Shown: positions 42,260 through 50,370 of the stretch, piece after piece
Numbering within the stretch: the first letter of the stretch is position 1
Layout: each line of letters begins with the position of its first letter
Source of the DNA: a virus
Virus record (IMG/VR): IMGVR_UViG_3300048691_000203
Span: 1-64,000 of that record
DNA: 64,000 bases
Strand: one strand, 5' to 3'
Made by a program: the position numbers and the translations under genes
Notes under the pieces: generated by a model
What the model was told of the DNA's origin: nothing
Seen by the model: the letters and a program-made list of their open reading frames with translations, nothing else
Databases searched by the model: none

Positions 42260-45157
42260 ATGGCCGTATCATTCTTCGACACACCCAACGCAATTCGAGT
42301 TGAGGGTAACTCTCAGACACTAACATTTACTCGAACATCTGATACCACAGGCACTGTGTGTTGGGCTCCGACCCCGCCAACTCCACGAAATGGCTGTGGC
42401 ACACCAACAGGACACTACGCTGGTGGCACCCTCGTGGTCAGCACTACCCCCATATCTCAGCAACACAAACCCAAGGATGGGACGTGTTGCTACACAGGAG
42501 ATACCAATATATCTGACACACTGTTTGCTGGAGATCGTATCGGCGGTGCTAAAGTTGTATGGAGTAGCAACACAGACAATACAACAGGCTGTGTGACGGT
42601 CACGGGGTTGGACTCATCCTGTACTGCTTACTATTTTGGATTCTTTGCTATTGACAACATATGCCAATATAACCAGTCTGGCATATACAGCTATTCTGCA
42701 TCATCCCCACCAGTGCCTGAAATCAAGTGCACTTCAGGGTATCAGTGTATCCAAACATCAGGAGTAACACCATCAGCCCAGTTACCAATTCCACTCCCGA
42801 CAACAAACACATTTAGTGTCAAGATGAAGGTTGATGATAAGCCCATCGATTTGATGATTAGAGGGTCTGTCTTAACAACTTATCAATCACTGCTCGATGA
42901 ACTCAATAATAGTTGGAAACGAGTAGCAGTCAATCAATTTGAGCAGGCACAGTTTCCATACTACGGTCAATTCTCGCTAGTAGCCAATAACTGGACTCAA
43001 TGGGACGGCTCACGTGCTGGCGTAGTCAAACCTATAATTTCCAGTAGCGATCCTACTACGCCTGTTACCGGCGACCTTTGGTTTGACCTAAACACCAATC
43101 AGCTGAAAGAGTGGTCAGGTAGTTCGTGGATTTTACCACCTCCTACCAATCCTGTAATCTCATATGCTAGTGATCCTACTATCGCGCAGTGTGATGAATA
43201 TTGGTTTGATGGTACCACAGCTCACATATTCGATGGAGTTGTGTGGAAGGATGTACCTTCGTATATAAGCGCGGTAGATCCAGCAAGTGCTCCAAATTTG
43301 ACTTGTACCAACATCTGGCGTCAACCGACCACTGGGTTGTTCCAGAGGTGGAATGATATTTCACACAGTTGGGTTACTACCAACGTACTAACATCCTCTC
43401 TAGATCCATTGGCACTGACCGGCGGAACATTGTGGTACGATCCGATGACGATGGTTGCCTCGAGCTGGAACGGCCTATCTTGGGTTAATGTGGGAGCAAC
43501 CATCAGTGTGACTGCTCCAGTAAATCCAACCCCTGATCAATATTGGGTAAATCCACTCACGCGAGTGGTACAGCAATATAACGTACTCACATCAACTTGG
43601 GCAATCCTAGCAGCACTGGTGTATCACAAAAGCCCAACAACCCCAACAGTTGGTGAGATTTGGTACAATTCCGCTACCACAAGAATATACGAATGGGACG
43701 GTGGGGCTTGGGTTGAGTTCACCGCTGGTTTATTCAATCAAATACAAGATCCCGCGGCTCGGCCTGAACTGCAACAAGGAGCACTCTGGTACAACTCAAC
43801 ACTCGGACTATGGTTCACTTTGGTTGGGTCAACTCCATCCTGTAGTTGGGTGGGTGTAAGTGTTATCCAAAGTTTAATTCGCCCAAGCACTCTAACGTCA
43901 GGATACTGGTTCAACACCACTACTCGGTTATGGTATCGCCGTAACGGCGCGGTGTGGACTGCTGTATTCCCTACGACGTCAATTGTTGATCCGACTACCC
44001 CACTATTAGGATCTACCTGGTATGACGGAACTACACTCTGGCAGTGGGACGCCACATCTAACTGGGTAGCTATTCCGTTCTCGATAACTCCTGTTAATCT
44101 GCCAGTAGGAACTCGGTGGCTAAACACCACAACAGGAGCACTGATGATCTGGTCCGGTACGGAGTGGCAAGCGGTTACTCCACCGTTCATCGCAGCTTGG
44201 AATGACATCAACAATATCAATGTCGTATCAACATTGTGTGGTGAACCTTCGATGGTAGAATTCATCAGTTCTTCACTGCTATTCACTGATCTAGGATTTA
44301 CGACTGGTACACCCATTTTGGGGCTCGATGGGTATAGTGGCCGCCCACTTACAGAAGAGATCGGCGTTGGCACAGACGGTAGCGCAGATGAGCGCCGTAA
44401 GGTAATCCATAATTTATACACAAGACTTGGTGCGCCAATCACGAACGTAGAGCTGTCGCGAGATCAGATGGACCTTGCTGTACAAAAGGGATTGGACTAT
44501 ATTCGACGCGACTCTGGTGCGGGTAACGCGCGTGCGTACTTTTTTCTTGACCTCAAAGCAGGACAACAAAAATACATCCTAACAAGCCGGGCCGTTGGCT
44601 TCAACACAATTGTTGATGTCCTCAACATATATCGAACACGTGGGAGCCTTGCAGCAGTATCTTCTCCGACAGAAGAGGGTGGTGATTTGTATGGACAACA
44701 AATGATTCAGTCTTTGTATTCAGCAGGAACATTTGACTTGCTCTCGTACCACCTGATGTCTGCTTACCAGTCACTAGTTAATAAACTATTCGTGCGTGAA
44801 TTTCAATTCCAATGGACGGAACGCAGCCGGTCTCTATCAATTATGCGGTCAATAGGGTACGCTGAGCGGATCCTGATAGACGCAGTTATTGAACGGACAG
44901 AACAAGACCTCCTTACAGATCGCATGACTAAAAATTGGATTGAGGACTGGGCGCTGAGTGAGGCGATGATAATGTTGGGTAATATGCGTGGTAAATTTAG
45001 TTCTTTGGCTGGCGCTGGTGGTAGTATTACACTCAATGCCGAATCATTGAAATCAGAAGCAGTAGCAATGCAAACAGCGCTCATCCAAGAATTGGAAGAC
45101 TTTGTCGCATCTGATATTGAGACTTGGGGTATCGGTGCAAGTATAACAAAGGGATAA
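42260..45157 (+). CDS. 13: Neck protein (gp13-like) fused to FnIII-like domain and ten Trp-rich repeats
   Basis: The 965-aa protein has three parts. Residues 1-155 are a Cys-rich fibronectin-III-like domain (beta strands, AYYFGFFAIDN near its end). Residues 265-640 hold ten repeats of 35-40 residues of the form P..G..Wyd..T..l..W.g..Wv.v. Residues about 700-965 resemble the T4 gp13 neck protein (309 aa): LSRDQMDLAVQKGLDYIRRD, YFFLDLKAGQQKYIL and a C-terminal helical part. Gp13 helps seal the filled head and join the tail. The repeats could form a collar or whisker-like extension. It is followed by gp14-like and gp15-like genes, as in T4. Confidence 0.75.
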   Translation: MAVSFFDTPNAIRVEGNSQTLTFTRTSDTTGTVCWAPTPPTPRNGCGTPTGHYAGGTLVVSTTPISQQHKPKDGTCCYTGDTNISDTLFAGDRIGGAKVVWSSNTDNTTGCVTVTGLDSSCTAYYFGFFAIDNICQYNQSGIYSYSASSPPVPEIKCTSGYQCIQTSGVTPSAQLPIPLPTTNTFSVKMKVDDKPIDLMIRGSVLTTYQSLLDELNNSWKRVAVNQFEQAQFPYYGQFSLVANNWTQWDGSRAGVVKPIISSSDPTTPVTGDLWFDLNTNQLKEWSGSSWILPPPTNPVISYASDPTIAQCDEYWFDGTTAHIFDGVVWKDVPSYISAVDPASAPNLTCTNIWRQPTTGLFQRWNDISHSWVTTNVLTSSLDPLALTGGTLWYDPMTMVASSWNGLSWVNVGATISVTAPVNPTPDQYWVNPLTRVVQQYNVLTSTWAILAALVYHKSPTTPTVGEIWYNSATTRIYEWDGGAWVEFTAGLFNQIQDPAARPELQQGALWYNSTLGLWFTLVGSTPSCSWVGVSVIQSLIRPSTLTSGYWFNTTTRLWYRRNGAVWTAVFPTTSIVDPTTPLLGSTWYDGTTLWQWDATSNWVAIPFSITPVNLPVGTRWLNTTTGALMIWSGTEWQAVTPPFIAAWNDINNINVVSTLCGEPSMVEFISSSLLFTDLGFTTGTPILGLDGYSGRPLTEEIGVGTDGSADERRKVIHNLYTRLGAPITNVELSRDQMDLAVQKGLDYIRRDSGAGNARAYFFLDLKAGQQKYILTSRAVGFNTIVDVLNIYRTRGSLAAVSSPTEEGGDLYGQQMIQSLYSAGTFDLLSYHLMSAYQSLVNKLFVREFQFQWTERSRSLSIMRSIGYAERILIDAVIERTEQDLLTDRMTKNWIEDWALSEAMIMLGNMRGKFSSLAGAGGSITLNAESLKSEAVAMQTALIQELEDFVASDIETWGIGASITKG
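43045..44190 (+). repeat. Ten degenerate Trp-rich repeats within neck protein gene
   Basis: Each unit encodes about 35-40 residues with conserved W-[Y/F]-[D/N]..T and W.....W positions. Examples are GDLWFDLNTNQLKEWSG, GEIWYNSATTRIYEWDG and GTRWLNTTTGALMIWSG. DNA identity between units is low, so this is an old duplication kept at protein level. Confidence 0.75.
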
Positions 45158-45163
45158 GTGATC

Positions 45164-46948
45164 ATGAGTATATTTTTAGACCCCTCTGTTGAGAAGACCG
45201 CTGCGTATACACAGACTGTCACCAACCACACCTCGTCGGAGAGTAACTTCATCCCACGCAACACATGCACGCCGTCGGATGGTTCCTGCGCTGCGCTTCC
45301 ATATCTAGCAGAAGCGCAAGCTGACACAACTGCAGGTGGGTGCATACTGATAACCGCCGGTGGGCAATTGACGTGCCCCGATACGATAGATTCTAGCTTG
45401 TGTTCTCCACTACAACTTCAATCACAAACAGCAGATAATTGCTACATCAACTCTATAGTAAATGAAAATTTGAACATTGGCGGAGCAGACGCCTGTGTAT
45501 TCAAGATGTTGGGAGTACATCAACAAGGAACATTGGTTGATGTTGCAGGAACTGGCACAGCTATTGCTAGCGATAGCTTACCAAATTACCCAGCTGCAAA
45601 TGCCTTTGATGAATATGCTGCTGGATGGCAATCGGATTTGTGTGGTGGTGGCATACTCCAGTCGTGGATAGGGTATGACTTTGGGCTGTTAAAGCGAGAA
45701 AATTCCCAACTACAATATTACTCAAATGAGGCGACTGCAGAAGTCCGCAAACACATCACAACAATTGCTATCAAGCAAGAAGGTACAGCAGATAACTGGG
45801 TCAAGCGAGTTCGCATTGAACGTAGTGATGATGGGATTGTGTGGCGTGGAGTTGACATCATAACACTTCCACAAAACTCTGATCGTAATGTTATATCAAT
45901 TAAATCAAGTGTTCCAGCTAGAATGTGGCGATTATCTCCTGTTGATGTTACAGGAGTTACCAGATGGAGAGTTGGAACTCTCGAACTGTTCGAATTTATA
46001 CAAACAGACCTTCGAAACATTCAAGACTCGCCACTATTCCAAGAAAATCGAGATAGGGCATATTGCACAAATCCGATCAAGTTGAAAATTCACTACGATC
46101 TAGTTGACATTAACACCGAGTTATCGCGATTTGGAATTGACCTACCTTCGGCTGTATTCACATTTACATCAAACTTCGCTGAGACAGTCAAACAGTTGGG
46201 TCGAGGTTTTGTGATTGGTGATGTGCTTGAGATCCCAAGTGAGATTCAGTTTTCTGCTGACATGAAGATCATTCGCAAATACGTCGAAGTGTCCGACGTC
46301 AAGTGGTCAACGTCAGGTTACACACCTGGGTGGGTGCCAATGTTCCAGAAGATCGTCGCTCGTCCAATGCTCGCTAGACAAGAGACACTCGACCTGATTG
46401 GATCACTCGAGGGAGATCTTGATAAAATTGGTGGCACAGGATTTAACCAAAGTAGTGACACACTATTCTCTACTTTTGCACTCGAAGCTAATGAACGCAT
46501 CCAGATTGCAGCTGATACTATGACTCCATTATTGGGGCAAGATAATAAAATAATAGCAGAGGAATCTGAGCTTCCGAAGGAACACGTTGACTCCGCTATA
46601 GAGAACAATATTAATATAACAAAGTTAACCAATAGCTTTGAAAATCGAAATGCGCACGGCATTTATAAAGATGCAATGCCTCCAGCTGGAACTCCAGCTG
46701 AAATGTTTACGGTTGGAGATACGGCTCAGGGCTTTCCTCAATTTGCTGTCAATGGTGCGTATCACCGGGTAACCTATGATTCGGTAAGTAATGATAAAAT
46801 TCCACCAAAGCTATATAGATATAGTGCGAAGAAAAATCGTTGGATATACATGGAATCAGATGAGCGTGCTGCTCACCAGGTGAATAAGACCAATCTTAAA
46901 ACATATTATGTCGATGATCAACGCATTGCTCTACAGGACATCAAATGA
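45164..46948 (+). CDS. 14: Neck protein (gp14-like) with discoidin-like domain
   Basis: From ATG 45164 the protein has 594 aa (a GTG at 45158 is the alternative). Residues 1-110 are Cys-rich and Ser/Thr-rich. Residues about 130-285 look like an F5/8 type C (discoidin) domain: ANAFDEYAAGWQS, QSWIGYDFG, VRIERSDDGIVW and a final LELFEF, so a carbohydrate- or surface-binding role is inferred. Residues 290-420 resemble T4 gp14 (256 aa) in position and in the IHYDLVDINTEL..FGIDLP and PGWVPMFQKIVARP strings. The C-terminal 170 residues are acidic. Its stop overlaps the start of the next gene. Confidence 0.65.
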   Translation: MSIFLDPSVEKTAAYTQTVTNHTSSESNFIPRNTCTPSDGSCAALPYLAEAQADTTAGGCILITAGGQLTCPDTIDSSLCSPLQLQSQTADNCYINSIVNENLNIGGADACVFKMLGVHQQGTLVDVAGTGTAIASDSLPNYPAANAFDEYAAGWQSDLCGGGILQSWIGYDFGLLKRENSQLQYYSNEATAEVRKHITTIAIKQEGTADNWVKRVRIERSDDGIVWRGVDIITLPQNSDRNVISIKSSVPARMWRLSPVDVTGVTRWRVGTLELFEFIQTDLRNIQDSPLFQENRDRAYCTNPIKLKIHYDLVDINTELSRFGIDLPSAVFTFTSNFAETVKQLGRGFVIGDVLEIPSEIQFSADMKIIRKYVEVSDVKWSTSGYTPGWVPMFQKIVARPMLARQETLDLIGSLEGDLDKIGGTGFNQSSDTLFSTFALEANERIQIAADTMTPLLGQDNKIIAEESELPKEHVDSAIENNINITKLTNSFENRNAHGIYKDAMPPAGTPAEMFTVGDTAQGFPQFAVNGAYHRVTYDSVSNDKIPPKLYRYSAKKNRWIYMESDERAAHQVNKTNLKTYYVDDQRIALQDIK

Positions 46949-47760
46949 AATTAGCGACAATACTAGCCGAAGCCGCTGTATTCACGGCCCCAGATTCTTC
47001 TAACGGCCGCCGCGCGTCTAATCCTACAATCATCGACCCCGATACAGCATCTCAATTTACAGTATCAATTGAAGCTGATCATGCACTTGAGTTAATCAAG
47101 CAACGGTGTTCCGACTCTATTCACAATTCTCCATTGTTTAGAGGATTGCGGAAAGTAACAACTGAGTATTTTGCAAGTGACTCATCTCGGATCGAACGCC
47201 GGTCTCTGGACAATCCTAATCATTACACTAAGTTACTATCAGCTGGTGGATTAGATAGTTGGAAAAATTACCCACCTCGGGATCGTAGTACAATCTGCAC
47301 AACCGCCGATACTGGTGAATCTAATGAGTATGGAGACACGTATGTCGTATTTCCTGAGAATGGTACAAAAATTGGTATATGTCCCTCATATGATTTGTGG
47401 GGTAGCTTTAAACCACTCATTCGATCTGCTGGCCAGAATGTCGATGGAGATCTGGCTCATAATTTGATCGACCTATTTGATACGATAGACCCCGCTGGTA
47501 CTGGGAATGTGACTACTCAGTTGGACCAATCAATTCGTAAATTCTACCCAAATGTCCCGATGTCAGGATCACTGAGAGACTTCCTGGAGAAGTACATGGC
47601 GCCAGAATTCAATAACTTTCAGTTAGTCACACCTGCAACAATGCCAACGTTCGAATACACTTCAGAAGTATTCCACCTACATTCTCATGAGGTATGGTTC
47701 TCTGGTCGTGCTGTATACGTCCGATATGATATCTGGCAGCAAATTAAGGACCAACTATAA
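46945..47760 (+). CDS. Capsid-tagged protein with ADP-ribosyltransferase-like pattern (copy C)
   Basis: The 271-aa product begins MKLATILAE, a perfect tag. Shared landmarks are LFRG with R66, the NYPPRDRSTICTT stretch with S115 and T119-T120 followed by YG, a VVFPENGTKIGI strand, DLWGSF, and HEVWFSGRAVYV with E249. It is placed exactly between the gp14-like and gp15-like genes, overlapping both (ATGA with the first, TAATG with the second), so it is translated together with neck proteins. This strongly suggests late, virion-linked expression. Enzymatic assignment is inferred from the motif order only. Confidence 0.6.
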   Translation: MKLATILAEAAVFTAPDSSNGRRASNPTIIDPDTASQFTVSIEADHALELIKQRCSDSIHNSPLFRGLRKVTTEYFASDSSRIERRSLDNPNHYTKLLSAGGLDSWKNYPPRDRSTICTTADTGESNEYGDTYVVFPENGTKIGICPSYDLWGSFKPLIRSAGQNVDGDLAHNLIDLFDTIDPAGTGNVTTQLDQSIRKFYPNVPMSGSLRDFLEKYMAPEFNNFQLVTPATMPTFEYTSEVFHLHSHEVWFSGRAVYVRYDIWQQIKDQL

Positions 47761-48560
47761 TGCAATCCCAACCATACTTCTATAGCCATCAAATTGAACG
47801 ATACCTGATTCAATTTGCTAATATATTCACAGGCTTTAAAATTAAAGTAGGGACTAATGACGATAAGTTTGTATCCGTTCCCATCATGTATGGCAGCTAT
47901 GATAAAGTAGTAGCTAGCATTCTTGGTGAGAACACCCAAAATAAACCTATGAGATTGCCGGTGATGTCAACTCACATGACTGGGATATCCCAGGCACCGG
48001 AGATGAATAAGGGAATAGGGCAAGAGGATCGATTCTCGTATCTACCAAGTGGTGGTATGCTGCCTGATGATGTAAAAGTCATACACCGCTATATGCCAGT
48101 GCCCTACAAAATTACAACAGAAGTTCACTGTTGGGTAAGCAATCAACATCAACAGATGCAACTACTCGAACAGATTTTGATGATATTCGATCCATCACTA
48201 ACAATCCAGACGTCAGACAATCCATTTGATTGGACTAAGCTAACATTCGTCGAACTGACGGACATAAGCTTGGACGAGGTGGTACCGGCGGGCGGTGATG
48301 AAAGAAGTATTGTGATCAAACTGAGTTTTGAGTTTCCTATTTGGATAACTCCACCAGCCAAAAACAAAGACGATTTTATCAAGAAGATATTCATTCGGTT
48401 GGATGCCCTTGGTCGTGAGGATGCGGAGTATCTCGACCGCACTGCTGATTCTCAACACATAATAGACTTCCTTGACGGTAAACCGCTGGGGTACATCAAA
48501 GCAATAGATGCTGATGACTATTTTTCGGCACCTCCAGCTAGTGATGAGACTACTTTCTAG
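47760..48560 (+). CDS. 15: Tail completion / sheath stabiliser, gp15-like
   Basis: The 266-aa product closely follows the layout of T4 gp15 (272 aa), which caps the tail and joins it to the neck: YFYSHQIERYLIQFANIF near the N-terminus, KFVSVPIMYGS, MPVPYKITTEVHCWVSNQHQQMQLLEQIL, and LSFEFPIWITPP near residue 200. The context after gp13-like and gp14-like genes is as in T4. A late-promoter-like octamer follows it for the small genes downstream. Confidence 0.88.
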   Translation: MQSQPYFYSHQIERYLIQFANIFTGFKIKVGTNDDKFVSVPIMYGSYDKVVASILGENTQNKPMRLPVMSTHMTGISQAPEMNKGIGQEDRFSYLPSGGMLPDDVKVIHRYMPVPYKITTEVHCWVSNQHQQMQLLEQILMIFDPSLTIQTSDNPFDWTKLTFVELTDISLDEVVPAGGDERSIVIKLSFEFPIWITPPAKNKDDFIKKIFIRLDALGREDAEYLDRTADSQHIIDFLDGKPLGYIKAIDADDYFSAPPASDETTF

Positions 48561-48570
48561 TCACTGAGTG

Positions 48571-48578
48571 TGTAAATA
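48571..48578 (+). promoter_or_regulatory. Late promoter-like octamer TGTAAATA
   Basis: Two bases from TATAAATA, 18 bases before the 29-aa gene. Confidence 0.4.
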
Positions 48579-48596
48579 ACCATACGGAGAAATGTT

Positions 48597-48686
48597 ATGA
48601 TTACCATGAACCAACAAGAACTCATGCAACACATCAATGAAATAGAAGATATGGCTGCCCGATTGATTGAAGACATGACATCATAA
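48597..48686 (+). CDS. Very small protein (29 aa)
   Basis: ATG 48597 follows ACGGAGAA with good spacing and opens a short amphipathic helix (MNQQELMQHINEIEDMAARL). It resembles the first part of a coiled coil and sits before two more small helical genes, suggesting a group of small late proteins. Too short for a family call. Confidence 0.5.
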   Translation: MITMNQQELMQHINEIEDMAARLIEDMTS

Positions 48687-48698
48687 TCATTAGAATAT

Positions 48699-48875
48699 AT
48701 GACTACCTCACAACAAGATAATATCCAACGTCGACTCTCAGAGATCACAAGATCATTGATGGAAGTAGTCAACTCTCGTGCAGCAACCAAAGAATTACTA
48801 GCAGAAGTGAGTCACACAATGGCTCAGGCAAATCAAACGCTGGATGAAATTACAGCATCAATTTCAACAAGGTAA
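48699..48875 (+). CDS. Small coiled-coil protein (58 aa)
   Basis: The product is fully helical (RRLSEITRSLMEVVNSRAA, then ELLAEVSHTMAQANQTLDEI) with heptad spacing. It lies 12 bases after the 29-aa gene and 5 bases before the next. No family was recognised; a structural or adaptor role in the virion is possible from context. Confidence 0.6.
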   Translation: MTTSQQDNIQRRLSEITRSLMEVVNSRAATKELLAEVSHTMAQANQTLDEITASISTR

Positions 48876-48880
48876 AATAT

Positions 48881-49174
48881 ATGAATACCCAACAACGCTT
48901 AGCGGAATTAGCTGGCATCACCCTCATCACCCTCATCAATGAAGCAGTCGATGTGGATTGGACGAAAGCTAGGCTCGAGGAACAATTGGCAAATATAGCA
49001 ACGTCACTCGAACAGATCACATTAAAAACAAATCGACTCAGTAGAAGCGCTACTAGCACATCAGATGATACCGCTCGTGCGCGTCACTTGGAGCAACTGC
49101 TGCAAAAAACAACAGAAGTATCGAAGATATTAGCTCAGTGCCAACGAAATATTTCTGATGTGCTTAACCGCTAA
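48881..49174 (+). CDS. Small coiled-coil protein (97 aa)
   Basis: It starts MNTQQRLAELAGITL, matching the opening of the 149-aa head-associated protein at 28637, and has an INE site at residues 19-21 where a gp21-type protease could cut. The rest is a Glu/Thr-rich coiled coil (WTKARLEEQLANIATSLEQI). It closes the small-gene group and runs tail-to-tail against the leftward nuclease-like gene. It is a likely head-associated protein with unknown role. Confidence 0.55.
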   Translation: MNTQQRLAELAGITLITLINEAVDVDWTKARLEEQLANIATSLEQITLKTNRLSRSATSTSDDTARARHLEQLLQKTTEVSKILAQCQRNISDVLNR

Positions 49175-49181
49175 CCTAAAT

Positions 49182-50000
49182 TCAGTGAATCTTCGCGCCG
49201 GCACCCGCACTCTTGCCTTGCAATCGTAGTGAAGCCATAACGTCAATTGACCCACGACCGTCGCTATTCAACCCTCGTGGTTGAATACGCACTTCCAACT
49301 TGGCACTGATATCTTTGAGTACAGGAACATCATCGACTCCTAGCGATTCGCTAATTAGCCGCTGGAGTGCAGATGGAACTTTTTTGTCTGATTGAATAAC
49401 CCACATCTCACTGCCCATCATCATAACCAATATTGAATAGTCTGCACCAGCTCTTGGTTTAAATTTGTGTTTGTAGTGAGTCAAAATTTGATCACCGAGT
49501 GTACTAGATTCTATATTCGCAAGTTGGAAGTTATCTGTTCCAGCTGCAAATTCCCGCAGCTTAATTTTTCGTTCGGCGTTGTCTTTAATAAAATTCAGAG
49601 ACCCAGAGCTAATCTTATCTACCTCTGGACCGACATATTTTTTAAGATCAACTAACAAACGCTTGCCGTTATTGATACAAACTTCGCTCTCATTCATCAG
49701 CGCCAACAACTCTTGTTTCTCGTTAGAATTTTCAGCTGGTGAAGTAAACTTAGACCCATCGAATATCCAATCGCGCATAGAACCCATCTGAGCAGATCGA
49801 TTCATCTTATACTCGATGTGTAAATCGACCCGTTTACCGTCGATTTCAATACTCAATCCAAAGTCTGGAAAAGCAACCGCTGAACCAGCTGGTTCAGCAA
49901 ATGACTTGAATCCCTTTGCTATAAACTTATTAAAGGCAGCTACCTCTTCTGCATTTGCATTACTACCTTCAAAAAGTGCGTGTGTGAACAGTGAAACCAT
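49182..50000 (-). CDS. Capsid-tagged PD-(D/E)XK nuclease-like protein
   Basis: The 272-aa product opens MVSLFTHALFE, again the tag. Residues 44-68 read FPDFGLSIEIDGKRVDLHIEYK, with D46 or D59 and E63-Y-K65 in the order and spacing of PD-(D/E)XK nucleases, then NRSAQMGS. The remaining sequence is alpha/beta, with a YSILVMMMGSEMWVI strand. A packaged nuclease could attack host DNA or processed ends after injection; this is inferred. It is leftward from its own octamer at 50026, convergent with the small late genes. Confidence 0.55.
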   Translation of the reverse strand: MVSLFTHALFEGSNANAEEVAAFNKFIAKGFKSFAEPAGSAVAFPDFGLSIEIDGKRVDLHIEYKMNRSAQMGSMRDWIFDGSKFTSPAENSNEKQELLALMNESEVCINNGKRLLVDLKKYVGPEVDKISSGSLNFIKDNAERKIKLREFAAGTDNFQLANIESSTLGDQILTHYKHKFKPRAGADYSILVMMMGSEMWVIQSDKKVPSALQRLISESLGVDDVPVLKDISAKLEVRIQPRGLNSDGRGSIDVMASLRLQGKSAGAGAKIH

Positions 50001-50005
50001 GGTCG

Positions 50006-50335
50006 TTAATTAGTTGTGTTGGTACTATTTATTGTGCCTGGGCACACTCGACCACAATACTTATTGTATGAATTGCGGTAACTATTGAACGTAACAAACT
50101 TGCCGCAACCACTGCATCCTGGTGGTTCGGATACATCATGCACCAAACAATGGACTCGCTCTCTGATTGATTCCTCTGTCCATGGATATAATTCCCGCAG
50201 CATATAGAATAATTTTGGAACGTGGACAACTTTTGTATCCCAGTGTGGGTTGATGACAACGGCACTTCCCCGCTTTCTGATTAGAATTTGCTCCGCCAAT
50301 AATAAGTTTAGTAATTGATCTCTATCGAGTGACAT
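50006..50335 (-). pseudogene. Homing endonuclease N-terminal remnant (109 aa)
   Basis: From ATG 50335 the product has a DQLLNLLLAEQILI helix, then C-x2-C at CSGCGKF and a further YNKYCGRVC pair. This zinc-finger type often starts phage homing endonucleases. No nuclease domain follows; the frame ends in an NSTNTTN tail only 6 bases before the leftward neighbour. It is probably the remains of an endonuclease gene next to the sheath gene, though a small stand-alone zinc protein cannot be excluded. It has a late octamer upstream at 50371. Confidence 0.5.
50026..50033 (-). promoter_or_regulatory. Late promoter-like octamer AATAAATA (leftward)
   Basis: Minus-strand AATAAATA, one base from the consensus, 26 bases before the nuclease-like gene and inside the end of the remnant gene. 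Confidence 0.5.
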
Positions 50336-50370
50336 CACACATCGTCCTGCACGCACTAATTAGACGCCAC

